Part shown: piece by piece, positions 48,940 through 62,691 of the stretch | Layout: each line of letters begins with the position of its first letter | Numbering within the stretch: position 1 is the stretch's first letter | Origin: Agapanthus africanus | Taxonomy: Eukaryota > Streptophyta > Magnoliopsida > Asparagales > Amaryllidaceae | NCBI GenBank assembly: GCA_030015575.1 | Contig: CM057344.1 | Span: 596,076,410 to 596,140,409, forward strand | DNA length: 64,000 bases | Reading direction: 5' to 3' | Made by a program: the position numbers and the translations under genes | Notes under the pieces: generated by a model | Database searches by the model: none | Told to the model about the DNA's origin: nothing | What the model saw: only the letters and a program-made list of their open reading frames with translations

Positions 48940-51900
48940 ATCTCCCACTTGCACTAGGGTCATCTGTAGCAGTGGTTGTAGTATCACATACTCAACCATC
49001 TCCTATAAGTCTCTCTCTGGGAAAAAGCCTTTGTGAGTGGATCCGCCGTGTTGTCCTCTGAGTCTACTCTCCTAACCTCGATCACCCTGGAGATCATCTA
49101 TCTCAATGATCAGGTGATGCTGCCTCAGAATATGTCTAGGTCACTGATGGGACCGTGGTTCCCGGGCCAAAGCCACACTTCTATTGTCACACAATGGTAG
49201 GAACCTAGTTCATCTCATGAACCAATATACACCCAAACAGCCTCTTTGGTAGCATCTTAAGTAGCGATGTATCCTGCCTTTATCGTCTAGTAAGCCACGG
49301 TATTTAGCTTGGAACTCTTCCAACATACCGTCCCTCCACTGAGGGTGAAGACAATGCCTGTGACTGACATTCAGTCGTCCTTATCACCCTGGAACACTTC
49401 CAGTGATTCTCCCCAGGATCGATTGATACCATCTCACTACATCTAGTGAGAATCCTAACATCCATTTAGATCTATCTCATAGATCCAAAACCTAGGATTT
49501 AGTAGGTATCACTTTGATCCTATGTGGAGAATCATTGTGATAAGCGGAGATTGATCGAGCGTAGCACAGGAAACTCCTTCCCTATCAAGAGTATGTCATC
49601 CACGTACTCTACGAGGATCGTCACCATACTCCCTACTACCCTTTTGTTTATACAAGGTTCATCTACCATTTTGATGATGTCAAACTCTTTGACTAATCCA
49701 TCAAAACAGATGTTCCAACTCCGCGATGCCTCACATAAAACATCTTGCACACGTTTTCGCTGCTCCCACTGTCTACGAAGCCCTCTGACTGTGTACTTAC
49801 AGACTCTCTTTTCTGAAACATCATTTTAGAAAAGCAGTCATGATACCCAACCGCCAGATATCGTAGTCATGGTATGTAGCCGTGGCAAGTAGGATCCGGA
49901 TGGACTTAAGCATAGCCACTGGAAAAGGTATCATCATTATCCACGCCTGGTCGATGACGAAAACCTTTAACAAGTCTAGCTTTGAAAGTCTCAACTTTTG
50001 CATCTACACCAAGTAATCTTCTCAAGATATACTTGCTCCTGATGGGGATTTAACCCTTCAGATATAGCAACCAAAGTCCATACTTTGTTGGTGTACATGG
50101 ATTCCATCTCAGATCGCTAAGCATCCAGCCATTCTTACAGAGTCCCTACTCCCGATGGCCTGCTCGAAACTAGTTGGGTCATCATCTCATGATGCATTCC
50201 TCGCTCCCACTGTCATCGAGAAACCGAAGTATCTCTTAAGCGGATGAGGAACCCTACCAAATCGGCGGAGAGGCTGAGGTTCGTAGGGGACTATTGAATC
50301 CTTTGGTTCTGTCAAATCAGCTGCAGTTTTGTATAGCTGGAACCTTTCCAGTTCTACAGAACTGACCTTGCCTCGATCTTGTCCGGATTTTTGCTTTTGA
50401 CATAGGCCGGACAATCCCAAATCTTAACTTTCTTAAGAGATAGGCTCTTCCCACACCATATCTTATATGGAGTGGTAGGCACTGATTTGATTCGAACCCT
50501 ATTCAATAGGTATGCAGCTCCTTAAGTGCATAACTCCCAAAAGGAAATAGGAAACTCAGTAGTACTCATCATAGAGCGCACCATATCATATAGGGTGTGA
50601 TTGCTCCGCCCCGATATACCATCGTGCTATGGTGTATACGGAGGAGTAATGCTGAGAGAGAATCTCATTCTCCTTTAGAATAGTCCAGGAATTCCATGCA
50701 CAGGTATTCTCCTCCCTGATCTCATCATAGGACATAATACTTATACCCGGTTTTTGGTTCTCTACTTCTAACTTATATTCTGTGAATATCTCAAAAGGTT
50801 CGGACCTATGTTTCAATAGGAACATATGGCTGAATCTTGAGAGACTATCAGAGAATGTAATGAAGTACAAAGAACCGGTCCTGGCATGTGTAGACAGGAG
50901 ACCTTACATACATCATCATGTATCAGTCCCAAGAGTTCACTAACTCTTTCTCTGTTTCCAATAAACAGAGCTATGGTCATTTTATCTTTGTGACATGACT
51001 GGCAAGTTTTATAAGATGTAAATTCAAACTGATTTAAATATGCATCTAAAGTGTAACTTCAGCCAGTCGGGTCGCATTGATATGACCTAGTCTACAATGC
51101 CTCAAGAAGGATTCGTTCATTTCTGAATTCTTCCTCTTGTGTGTGTTCTGTATACTAGGAACTGTAGTTTGATTTAGAACGTCAATGCTTTTAGATAACG
51201 TGCATGAACCGATCAACTTTTGATATAGGAAATGTTCAAAACATTATCCAACAATACAAAATTTTATCATTTCTTTACTAATAAAGAGACTGATATGATT
51301 TTGTATATCAGGTTCGGTATCTAATAACATTCGTTCAGAATCAATGTACTGGGATACAGGGTGACAGTGACCAACAGACTTGGGTGCAACACTTGCACCG
51401 TTTTCTGTCTCATGAAACTTATCACCCATTCTCAGTTCTCTGCCTTTCTGTAGCCCTATGTAATAGATTACATATCTGGGATCCTGTTCCGGTATCAGAT
51501 ACCCAGGACGCAGAGGATACTGAGAAACAGTTCTGTGTAAAAAACACACCCGAAGGAGATGCATCATATGCACTTTCTTCGTTTGGGCGGCATGGGAATC
51601 TTGGTATTCCCCAATTTTCTGCTCTGTCTTATAACAATTATAAGTAGGAGCGGGACCAACGTTCCCCAGCTCAGTATAACAAGCGGGTTCGGTCAAATAT
51701 CCATATTATTATCTTGATTAAGGTGTGATATGGTCGCTACCTGGAGAGAGAGAGAAGAAAACACTCTGCGTGCGCTCTTGCAAGATTAGATTGGTTATAT
51801 ATTTTATCTAATCAGGATGGCTCCCACTGTTTTTATCAAATCTTCCTTCAAACCCTAAAAGGAAAGACTAGCCGGGATTAATTACACTCTACAAGTTCGC

Positions 51901-54880
51901 CAATCTTTCAGCCAGGCCAGTGTCGGTACTTTGAGGGAGGTTCCCCGTGCTTTCGCACGGACCTAATTACAGTAAACCTCGTTTTCCCAGAGGCGTAACC
52001 CCGTTGACACCTTTCTAAACACCTACTTGATCGGCTAATTGCAAAGTGCAAAACTCTCTCAGGAGTAACAATTACTCGCAGTGGGTATCGGGATCCAACT
52101 ATCATATAGAAAGTATGCAATCTCACTGCAAATTTCAACACTTGAAACTCCCGATAAAGGTTTTTACCCCTGGCACCTATGACCTTAACTATGGTCAACA
52201 AATCATAAGCACTAGTCAAGTTCTACCCGTCATTTCGTGATTAATTAGACCCACCCACATGACCCTTAACTAAGGTCAACAAAGTCACGCGACTGTCCTA
52301 ACTAATCGCATCATATGCGGTGTATGAAGACATCATTTAGCTACCGTACACTGTGCCTTAACTAAGGTCAACAAACACAGCACGAATACTAAGTACTCTA
52401 CTTCCTAAAATGACGGAGGGTTGCGGATGGTTTTTAATAAAACCTTTAACGCTTTGAACTTGATCTCGTTGCGGAATCAAATAGTTTTTAAATGGAGTGT
52501 TTTTGAAGCTCTTCTACTTTTGCTAAAGGGGTCACTCCCGGTGAAGGGATCGTCGGCCCTTTCCTCGTCGAATGAGGTGCGGGATATATCATATATATCA
52601 CTGTGCAAAGCAGAAACTATAGAAGCAATCAAAAGACAAACCGAGTGTGTAGCATCTGCCAGTTATTGCTAAACGAGTCACTCCCGGTGAAGGGATCTCG
52701 GTCCTTTCCTCATAGAATAAGGTGCAGGATGTTCTTCAAGGAACACCGCGATGCAAAGCAAGAACTGTAGCTACCTGTTTTATTTTTGAAATTCGATTCC
52801 ACAACATCAATTAGGTTTATTTTCTTTCATTAATCACATTAATGAATATCCCATCATTTAAGTCCACCTAAACATCACAGATAAATATAACGTACGCTTA
52901 TGCCATCCGCATTCGCCTCGAAGTCCCGTCTGCACCGTTAGGTTAGGTAACTAACGGCAGAGCGAGACAGGGCTAGCGCGGGTGTAAAACATAAGCAACG
53001 TCTATATAATATATCATAAATACTATATACTATATCTATCTGAACAAATCACATGATCACATCACAGATAACGCAGTAGAAAAAAAACATATGAAATATT
53101 GGATATACTAGGACGTCCGTGTTTTTAATACGAGCCAGTATAAAACCCGGATTCCACGGTCGCGATGAATAGCCAATCCCACACCCCTATACCCCTACGA
53201 GAGCGGCAAGCAACCCTACCAATTCTAGGGTTAGGAGACCCGGACTCAACTCCTTGAGATGGTCTCCCACTGGACCCTAGAACCCGGTTACTTGTGCTCC
53301 CCTCCTTGGGTCTATCCTAATGCGGAAAAGTAAATAATATATATCAACGGTAACAACTTCCGCAACCTGGAAGTGCCCCAATAAAAGAATATTACATACA
53401 AGTTTTTTACATGAATGAAAATGAAAAACACTCATCTCACATAAAAACCCCCGGCTATTCAAACACGACGATCCAATATAACATATCCAGCAACACATAA
53501 CATCACATGTCATCAACGTAAGTAAATATGCGCATCCCAATTGTCGTTGACATATAGCAACGAAACCGGCGATATCACATATTACACTTACGGTCACAGA
53601 AAAGAAAGTGTAAAACTAAAACAGTTGGAATCCGCAATCTCTTTAGACATCGCATGCCTAATCAAATGAATTCCTTAGACATCGCATGCCTAACAATTCT
53701 AAACCCCGCATTTTAGTCTCATTTATCGAAAACTCTTTTCAATATCATGTCGGGTAATTCAACAAGATTCCCGGCATCCTGATCGAATGCTCGTCGCAAA
53801 CTTTAGTAGACGGCCGCACCCCCGATACCGTCGACGAAGAGCACCAAGGCGGAACACCGCTGCCGCGAGCACCCGAACGGATGCTTTCGGCGACGGGGTT
53901 CTCCTACAGTCACTTGGTCGGGGCTATGGGGTGAGGCTGTCTATTAAGTTTACCCGGCGAGTATCCGCGTAGACGGACTTTTGATCACATCAAAATTCCG
54001 TGGCAACCGATCAAGTGAGACTAAACTACTATGTTTATAACATTCATTCAGTTATCTCATAACTACTTGTGGATTCCAAATATTGTATCACATTCCGGAT
54101 AAATAGAAAATGTTAAACTTTCCGATCGAACAATCGAACACCCAAGTTTTCCCGAAACAGCTCAACACATGAAATAAGTTTAAAAACATTCACTTCGTGC
54201 CTCAGTACCAACGGTCCAGCCGTAGAAGGGTCAAGCCAACGCCTCATATGTGGCACGCCGTACTGCCGCAAACCCTAAGGTTCAAAGGGCAGTTCAAGAC
54301 GGTCACATAATCGAGTTAAGGTTTGTTGTCTTCTAGAGGGTCCATCGCGTTACTTGCACTACTTAGAACGTTATTAAACTACGGAAATATCCAACAATTG
54401 GAAATTTCCCGGCAAGGGAAAAAGTGGGTATTTATATCCGGTCGAACTTTTTAACATATTCTAAAATTACCCGGAAAAACACATAGACAAAATTAGACAA
54501 TCCAATCGAATCTACGAAGTCCCAATACAACCCAAAAAACTCAACTCTTGAGTGCAGATTAAAAATTCCCAGAAAACTCAGCACAACAATATAGGAATTA
54601 CTGTGCAAAAATAATGACAAGATGCCCCTTTATTGCCGCGGAACCGCCGCACATGCCATGCTCGTGCCGCGGTTCCGCGGTCATTTGGTCGATTCACGCT
54701 CACGTGCTTCACAGTAATTCTTACAAAAGCCTGCTTATTTTTCTGCATATTTTTAATTCATAAAAATCCACAATTTTCAAAAATGTACAGAGAGTGGATT
54801 TTGCATTAGGGTTTCGGTTCAATCAGACTTCTAACCCCGTCTACTCATCGCCTAAGTCTCTAGCTAGGCTCTGATACCAC
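48940..54880 (-). pseudogene. pol: Array internal domain 2 (uninterrupted)
   Basis: 5941 bp. Minus strand: RT (about 49530-50005), linker/integrase C-terminus (50187-50420), integrase core start (50586-50870), GAG-pre-integrase (about 51020-51200), protease start (about 51400-51530), then leader with triplicated motif (52183, 52264, 52356), duplicated block (52520, 52667), module (53190-53326), GC-rich patch (53785-53975), hairpin (54635-54682) and primer site (54867-54879). Broken in pol, gag not recognised. Very close to internal domain 1. Confidence 0.87.
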
Positions 54881-57088
54881 TGTAGGGTTCTTAGGCACAC
54901 CCATGATGTTCCACAACAGATCAAACATGCCGAATTCAAAAATTTCCCATGTGCCTAGTGACCCTAAGCAAGATCGTAACTAGAGGTAAGGCGATGCAAT
55001 GCGAGTTAACAACTTTAACTAAGAGGAAAGTGATTACAACCTTTGTAGATCCGGTCCTCCACCTCTCTAGCTCCGTGATGACGTCCCTCCGCTGTACCTA
55101 TCGGAATCTGGACTCTGGCGATGGTTTCGTCGGAGAAATGATCGAGCTAGGTCGTCGACTTCGATGCCGAAGATGATCTACGTCGAGGCAACTCAAGATC
55201 AAGCTCCACCTTCACCAAGTCATGAAACTTGTGAAGAAAACACCCTATACTACTTGGCAAGTGGTAGAGGATGAAGAAATAGGAAGTGGGTTCACTTTAG
55301 AATTGGATTTCTCACTCTTTTTCTCATTTCACCATTGAAGCTAGCAAGCTTTTTGAAGCTTGATGAAGATGATGAAGATGAAAGAATAAAAAGGATTAAG
55401 TTAAAAAGAAAATCTTATTGATTCTTATCATAATGCAACCTTGGTTAAGTGTAGAGAATGAACTAGGGTTAGTTGAATGGTTAGGTTTAGGAGATGAAGA
55501 CAAAATGGTCACTCAGTCAAAGATGCATGAAGCATCAAGAAAGTTCTAGTAAAAAAGCAACCATTTTGTTTTTCCTTTTTCTTTTAACTAAAATAAATAG
55601 ATAAATAAATAAAGCAATGGAAACCCTAACCATTAACTAAATATAGTGTATAGCATACACACACCCAAGGTTGCATGTATCATCAAACATGATACAAACA
55701 AGTGTACAAAAATATATCACATATACAATGTGCACTTCAAGTGAGAAAATCCATTTAAAGTGAACAATATTAGTCAATGTAAAGTAATATATCTAATATA
55801 TATAATTATACATTAAATCATTAAATCAATACTTGATTTAACGATCCGGTCATATCGCATATAACCGACTAATATCAATAGTAACAACTTATCGAATCAA
55901 CACTTGATCCGATAACCCGGCTATAATGCATATAACCGATCAATGTCACAAATCGCGAGAATCGAATACAGTATCACATACTAGTATTATTCTCGGTCCC
56001 GCACATATCTCATATGCGCTCCTATTTCATTTCGCTTGAGCCAGGAAACCTCTGTGTAGGACTCTAAAGACTCGTCAATACGCCGGCAGCAGGTGATGAT
56101 CATATCAAACACCCACAAGCCGCAAGCGGTCTGCTAAACGTAACGGCCACCCGGGTATTGAGCGATCAGAAGATCGACGAGCAAGCCGGCTCACACTCCT
56201 GTGAATCCAACCAGTAACACTTACCGTACAGTCCGGTCTGTTCGTCTGATATGTCGCATATCTCGCCTAGGGGTGGTAAACGTCAGACCCCAATAGCTTG
56301 ATAAGTCATGCCGATATAAGGTCCATAACATTCGTGAAACTACTGATAACTCTTACCAGTATATCACAGCAACCCTGGCCAGGGATTTCCAGTTATGGCC
56401 AGTCGTGCATAGCGCAACATCAACCCCCAATACCGGGAGAGACGAATCCCCTCCTATCGCTCATTGCCTCCATGTGAATCGGGACTATACCCAAAAACCA
56501 CCTGTTTGCATGACTCAGTAGAGCCGTGGTAGGGTGGAAATCAAAGCACAGTGGGAGACACACAAGACTCTATGACGATCTCGGGTCAACAGACTAAGCT
56601 GTACCAGTGTCACCAGAGAACTGCCATCTGACGTGAGGTATAATACCATCTGGGAGTTCTCGGCGAGTCCGTTCAGTGTACCCAGTCTCTACTGAGCACC
56701 CGCATACCATCTCTGATGTCAAACACCAATGGATATGGGATCATCCATCGCCCATCACATGGGTCGAGAAGATATACGCTAGTCTACTCTGGAATATCGA
56801 TGCCCCGTCTCGATATTCCCACGATTAGGAACATTGAAGGATGTACTCATGGACTACCCAGGCCCCACTAGTATGATCTGCATCATAGTCCTGGAAGTCG
56901 AGTACACATCCTAAGGGCTTTATCAATATGTAACAGAGAGACTGAAAGTATACATGTTAAGATAAAGAGCAACCAGATAGCGTACTATCATGTCGAGCAA
57001 GAAAGTCCTACCTATATATGTCCCAGCATCCACTACAATATACATCCAATGTACAGTAATGGCCTCTAGGGCATACATATAACTAACA
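54881..57088 (-). repeat. Array LTR3
   Basis: 2208 bp, TGTAGG...CTAACA; primer site of internal domain 2 on its left, AGTGG duplication on its right. Confidence 0.95.
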
Positions 57089-57093
57089 AGTGG
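57089..57093. repeat. Target site duplication of the array, right copy (AGTGG)
   Basis: Directly after LTR3; equals 28212-28216. Confidence 0.93.
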
Positions 57094-59000
57094 ATACCTT
57101 CACGTTATCATGCGATGATAGTTGGATCCCGATTCCCACTGATGAGTTGGTTTACTCTTCGAGTCATCCTGATTAATTCTTCTTTCAGGTTTGGAGGAGA
57201 ATTTTACAGTACAGTGGGAGGTTTCCTGATTAGATAAAGTGATAACCATTCTGATCTAGGTTAGAGTGCACGCAGAGTGTTTCTTTTCTCTCTCTCTTTG
57301 GCAGCGACCATTGATCGACCTTAGACTATGACTCAGTGACTAAGTTGACCGAACTTTCTTAAAACACTGGCTTTTGGATTGTCTGAGTTGCATAAGTCAT
57401 TGCCGCTCCTTCTTTTACCCTTTGCATTTCTCCAGAACACCTCGTATCACTACGAACATCCACTTCCATTGGATAAATCCATCGTATGGTTATATACGAA
57501 CTCGAAGGGACTTCTTCGGGGATGGATTCATGTTCAGGAGAAATTGAATTGGTTTATTCAGTTGTCTTTTATCATCACCATCTCTCAGGTTGCGAGGGCT
57601 CCTTGGTTTAGGAGAGTACACCTATTACGCTTATTGGATAGTTTTCTTCCAAACCATAGGCAGGTGCCAAAAGGTAGGGAAAGGAGAAAACCAATTAGCC
57701 TAAGTAGGGTGTACAGAAGGTAATAAGTAAAGACAAAATAAAAGGATTGGAAAGAGGGCAAAGTAAATTGCGACTGCTATCATTTACGACCAAACCGCGT
57801 ACTTCATCGCCACTCCTACTTCACCTTTGCTTTTTTCCCCAGTTCGGGAAGAATAGAATAAGGTTTTATTCAGTTGTCTTTTATCATCACCTTCTCTCAG
57901 GTTACGAATACTCTTAGGATTAGGAGAGTACACCTATTATGCTTACTGGATAGTCTTCTTTCAAACCATAGGCTGGTGCCGAACGGTAGGGAAGGAAGAA
58001 AACCATTAAGCCTAACAAAGGTGTACAGAAGGTAATGAATGAAGACAAATAAAGGGATTTGGAGAGATGGCAAAGAAATATACGGTTATAGTCATGAATT
58101 GGATTATGGAAGATGCATTACTAGGAATACCAGGATACCCCTATGAAACATTTTCATGTTTCAGTTTCACTGTGCATTGTTAAAGGAAAACTGATTTCCC
58201 GATTAGATACTTACTCCAGGGTATGTATTTACCAGGTATGATTCTCACATCTGTATGGTTTTACAGATGATGAGTGGGAGTAAGTTATTGGGAATTAGGT
58301 GATCATCCTCATTATATCGGAATTCGTTGTAATTGGTGATATTTGAGGAAATCGCCTGGGTTTTTGCCGGACGGCAAGTATTTGGTTTTGAGTATCCGTT
58401 GTTGTGCACCAATTTCAAACTGATATATTTGTACATTTATTTTTATAAAGTGAGATATAACTTTTTGAAATTATGTCCGTGACATTTACCTATATCAGTT
58501 GACGATTGGGTAAGGAGTATTGAACAGCGGAATAGTTCTTAACCATAAGTACAGTTTTCAACCTACGATGTACAGGTTTTGAGTTATTCAACTCAGCAGA
58601 CTTATACAGAGTATTGTATGTTGTCCAGTGTCCATCAGGACAAAGGGGTTGGTCCTCGTACTATGTTCTGTTTACTCGTGACTTCTCTAGTTTTTAGACA
58701 AGTGTTTCGTTGAAATACAATGTTTAAGTTTTGAGAAGTTATAGGTATAGGAATAAAGTAGAGAACCAGGTGTCGCAGGTATCGGGATTCTTCAAGGTGA
58801 TCGAAGATGTAGATACTTGTGTTTGGTATTCAGTTGATAGTAATGGTTTTGAGAAACTTGTTTCTCTTTCAGATTACTCATAATTGGATGAACTCCTAAG
58901 TTGAGCAATATTGATTAGCCTCTTTCCATTAAATTGATATGCACTGGAGACAGCTGCATGATTTGAATATGGTTCCAATTAAATAAGTATCAAAGTTTCT
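57094..59000 (+). other. Element F leader, continued, and unresolved region
   Basis: Picks up F after the array. 57150-57320 aligns, reversed, to the leader of A next to the protease remnant (the GAGAGAGAGAG and TAATCAGGATGGCTCCC stretches). Beyond this the sequence is too decayed to assign to protease or integrase. It contains an imperfect tandem duplication at 57385-58075. Confidence 0.55.
57385..58075 (+). repeat. Imperfect tandem duplication inside F
   Basis: 57551-57763 and 57862-58075 align over about 213 bases with scattered differences, and shorter homology extends to 57390-57434 and 57797-57842. Not seen in the other copies. Confidence 0.75.
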
Positions 59001-59029
59001 ATATTGGATATAGAATAGTTCATATCTTA

Positions 59030-60630
59030 ACGATGTTAAGGTACGGGGAGTTGTCCGGCTTATGATTAAAACCAGACTCTGGATAACTCAAGGCACGTTT
59101 CTGTAATGGCAGTTTGCGGGTTGACCCAGGATATGACGAGGGTTGACTTTCTACCATCTGGAAGATCAATGGTGATATTGTTCTTGACTCGCCACAGTTT
59201 TAGTAAAATGGAAAAAAATTCAGAAAACAGTAGTGGGAGTATGGTAGAACTGGAAGTGATTCCAGAACCGCAAACGATTACGGAAAATTTAATAGGACCT
59301 ATATATTCAATCAGATTTGACATTCCATTAGCCACTCCGCAGATATGGTGGGTAACCTCAGGCACCCGAGAGGTACTCCGGTAGCCTCAAGGACGGTGAT
59401 AGGGAGGTTCTTGTTTACCCAGACTTGACACTACTGTTGTTCCAGGCTATGAGACCCGGCAGGAGGTTTAGTATAGCATCGTTCTAAACTAGCTTTAGAA
59501 GTGCACGTATATATTATTCTGCCAGAGGGTTGTTGTGGTCAGTGGGAGCAGCGGAAGCATAGTGGGAAAGTAGCTTATGTCTATTTATAGACTCGAGCAG
59601 ATATAGCGAAGAGAGATCATCTAATTTTGATGTGACAGTCATAGGTTTGACTTCATCAGAATAGGGGATGGATCTATTAAGAAGGTAGTACGGTGTGATG
59701 TCCTGGTATTTGGATGACATACACAGAGTAGGAAGTAAAATTCCTATACTACGATCGGTTATACTTTGGTTGTCATACAGTTGTTTCTCCACACAGGATA
59801 TGGATATAATATCTGACATTCTGGTTACTAGATCTATGGTTTTAGATCTAGATTTGGGTAGTTTTCCAATCTGGGTACTTAGACAGTATTCTAAAGGTAT
59901 TTAGAATAGATGACTCCAGGCATGGTGGTGTACCTGCAGGTGATGGAGTCTCCCTATCTAAAGGTGTCTTACAGACTAAAGGGGATAGGGATGTGCATGA
60001 TTGGCATATCACTTGCTTAGGCAATTGAGTCAATCGTGAGATGTCAAGTACCACGCCAGATGTTGTTTTTGCACTAGATGCAATAAGTTTATATTAATCC
60101 AATCCTGGAGAAACATACGGAAGCAGTTTTAGAACATAATTGGATGTTCTAGGGATTTGATGACGGCAGCCTCCTTCGGGAGACGGTTATCATTCCAGGC
60201 TTCCAAAGGTGACATGGATGACAGAGTGATTGTCAGAGTTATAGTTTTCCCTCTGACGAAGGGGGCAGTAGTTTGGACAGGTGGTCCAAGAGGATACTGT
60301 GGGAGGCATGGTGCAGAATACTGATTAGGTTCAGTTGACGATACAGTCTAAGAAGTTTGGATTTGAAGTTCATTTTTGAACTAGGTCCCATCAGATATCC
60401 AGACATATTCTAAGACAGATATTACTCAATTCAGGAGATGGCTTTCTCCGCGAATTTGAGATTAAGAGAGACATAGAAAGGGACATCAGGGCAGATCCAC
60501 TCACTGAGGCTATTTCTCGAACACAAGAGTTTTTACAAACGAGCTTTGTGAAACTGTTTAGTAGAGGAGTTGGGTATTCGGTATCACACAGGATGTGAGT
60601 ATGCGACATCGCAATAATTAGCCTTAAGTG
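59030..60630 (+). pseudogene. pol: pol remnants of element F (integrase end, RT)
   Basis: Near 59030-59110 the plus strand aligns to the WGCPAYV-type integrase segment of element A. Near 59690-59830 the translation shows YLDDIHRVGSKIPILRSV, equivalent to the YVDD region of copia RT in A. The stretch up to the polypurine tract should be RNase H but has no clear motif. More decayed than the sister copies, in line with its older LTRs. Confidence 0.72.
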
Positions 60631-60642
60631 CAAGTGGGAGAT
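60631..60642 (+). other. Polypurine tract of F
   Basis: CAAGTGGGAGAT directly before the 3' LTR. Confidence 0.85.
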
Positions 60643-62691
60643 TGTTGGATGCGGTGCCCTCAAAGTCAATTATTGGATCGCAGGTACGTGATTGCAATGA
60701 TTGAGGGAGGACCTATACCGGTAGGACAGTCTTACTCGAGATGATAGTATACTATCTGGTTTGCCTTTATCAGTCGTGTACAGCTTTAGGTGACATAACT
60801 GTTCACTATTACACGTTGATAGAGCCCTTAGGATCCTGCTTGACTACCAACAGTATGATGGCGATCATATACGTGAGAGTTGGGTAGTCTATAAGCACAT
60901 CCTTAAATGTGGTCCCTAGTCGTGGGAGTTTCGAGACAGGGCATCGATACTCCAGAGTAGACTAGTGTATACAGTCGAGACCTTGACGAGGGGCGGTGGC
61001 CGGTCTCACAAGCCATTGGTGTCTGTTGGATCACCTAAGATGTATACAAGTGCTCATTGGGTTATGAGTACACCGGACAGGACTCGCCGGGAACCTGCTA
61101 GTTGGTACTTATACCTAGCATCAGATAGCAGTTTCCTGGTGACATGTGTCCAGGTTAGTTCATCGACCTGAGGTCGTCATTTGTCTCGTGTGAGTTCCCA
61201 CTGTGCTTAGAGTACTACCCTACCACGGCTCAAAGGAGTCGTGCAAACAGGTTTTAGTTGGGTACAGTCCCGAGCCACATGGAGGCAGTGTGCGGATCGG
61301 CAGGGGATTCGTCTCTCCCGGTATTGGGGGTGAGATCGCGCTGTGTCTAGGAGAGCCATTACACCAAGTCCTTGGCCAAGGCAGGTGAGAATTACTGGTA
61401 GGTATTCCAGTAGTTTCTCAAGGTGTTCAGAGCTACCTTCCGACACGACTTATACCGCTATTGGGGGTCTGACGTTACCAGCCCCCTAGGCCGGATATGC
61501 GATGCTCATAGACGAACGGACCGGACTGTATGTATATTGTCACTGATAGGCTTAGTAGGGTTCCAGGATGAGTTCGCTCATCGGCTTCCCTTTCAGTCAG
61601 TACATGGGCAGCCGTTACGCACAGCCAGTGCCGCTGACGTGCTTGTGGTTAAACCCACTGCCAGGGTATTGATGAGTCTTTAGAGTCCCCCACAGATAGT
61701 TTCCCAAGTTCGGGAGAAACGTTGTAGAGGCCGTATGGTTTTATGGCAGGGTTCGAACATGCACGCGCACTTGTGCACGTGTCGTGTTTCGGACAGATAA
61801 TACTGGTGGGCTTTGGTTTAAGCCAGATCCAAGTATTATATTGAGTCGGAATATTTTAGTCTCATCGTATTTGTATTCGGTCGGAATACGGATACAGGTA
61901 TGTATTTACAGGTGAGGGGTATTCTCGTAATCCGTTACGAGATTACTTTAGAAGATGCATTTCTTTTTGGGTTAATCATTTTGGTTTAAATGATTAATGT
62001 TTTGGAAAGTGTGACTCATGTTAATGAGTCATTGATTCTAGCATGTTCACTAATGACTCATGTTAATGAGTCATGTAGTGAGTCATGAAGAATTAATGAC
62101 TTTTGTTTTGGGTGTGATATTTTATGGTTGAGTTGGAGATATTTTGGCAAGATTTTTTCCTTGATATTTCATCACAAAACCTCATATATATCACACACAA
62201 AATTAGTGGACAGCAAAGGGGTTAATTTTTTAGACTTGGTTTTTGCTCACTAGATTTTCCTTGAGCTCACACTCTTCAACTCTTAGCATCTTCTTCAACC
62301 TCCACTCTTACCCTCTCATGTGATGAGAACCAAAGAGTGTATTGAGACAAAGTATTCCACTCATTCTCTACTTCATCTTGGATATGTCGGTTAGCATACT
62401 TCATGTCCGAGTTGCCTCGTTATAGAGGCGGGAGCCCGTATAAAGATCCGTTGACGTGGTGCCACCTCGACGAGGACACAGGAGATCGGAGATGCCGCGA
62501 GGAGCGTGGGATGATGGCTAAAGACCGAAGGACACGGATCGATCGGTATAGCCATTCTATCATCTTTGTAGTTAGCTAGTTTAGCGTTAATGGCAAGATC
62601 CGGGTTATAGTATGCGATAGCGCCAGTTGTAAAAGTTTTTGTTCCGCGTTTGGCCTCAGATTATTGGCCGGGGCGCTACCGTAGACTTACA
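60643..62691 (+). repeat. 3' LTR of copia element F
   Basis: 2049 bp, the same length as the 5' LTR, with differences mostly substitutions and denser in the first half. Confidence 0.95.

Larger units (their letters stand above)
28217..57088 (-). mobile_element. Copia array LTR-INT-LTR-INT-LTR
   Basis: Three minus-strand LTRs (28217-30424, 46733-48939, 54881-57088) separated by two internal domains. One AGTGG duplication brackets the whole array, so it is a single insertion into F that later became a tandem, most simply by unequal recombination between LTRs. With element C and its duplicated site removed, the first internal domain is 5941 bp, exactly the length of the second. Both are broken in pol and lack a recognisable gag. 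By eye the middle LTR shares more variants with the right than with the left LTR. Confidence 0.93.
24113..62691 (+). mobile_element. Copia LTR retrotransposon F, host of the nest
   Basis: A plus-strand copia element with two LTRs of exactly 2049 bp, an initiator tRNA-Met-like primer site, a polypurine tract AAGTGGGAGAT and a TGTGG target duplication. Its own sequence is 24113-28216 and 57094-62691 (about 9.7 kb); the rest is the array inserted in its leader. LTRs and leader are homologous to the A/C/array family but diverged, so F is a sister subfamily. LTR pair divergence is about 3-4% by eye, the oldest among the copia copies here. Pol is badly decayed, with many breaks, and no gag is seen. 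Confidence 0.94.

Noticed and set aside
57379-57723. 114-residue plus-strand frame as a gag or host gene
   Set aside because: No recognisable motif, overlaps a tandem duplication inside F, and has no counterpart in the sister copies.
24113-62691. F as an envelope-bearing (Sirevirus-type) copia
   Set aside because: No reading frame with signal peptide, membrane segment or coiled coil between RT and the 3' LTR; the length comes from the nested array.
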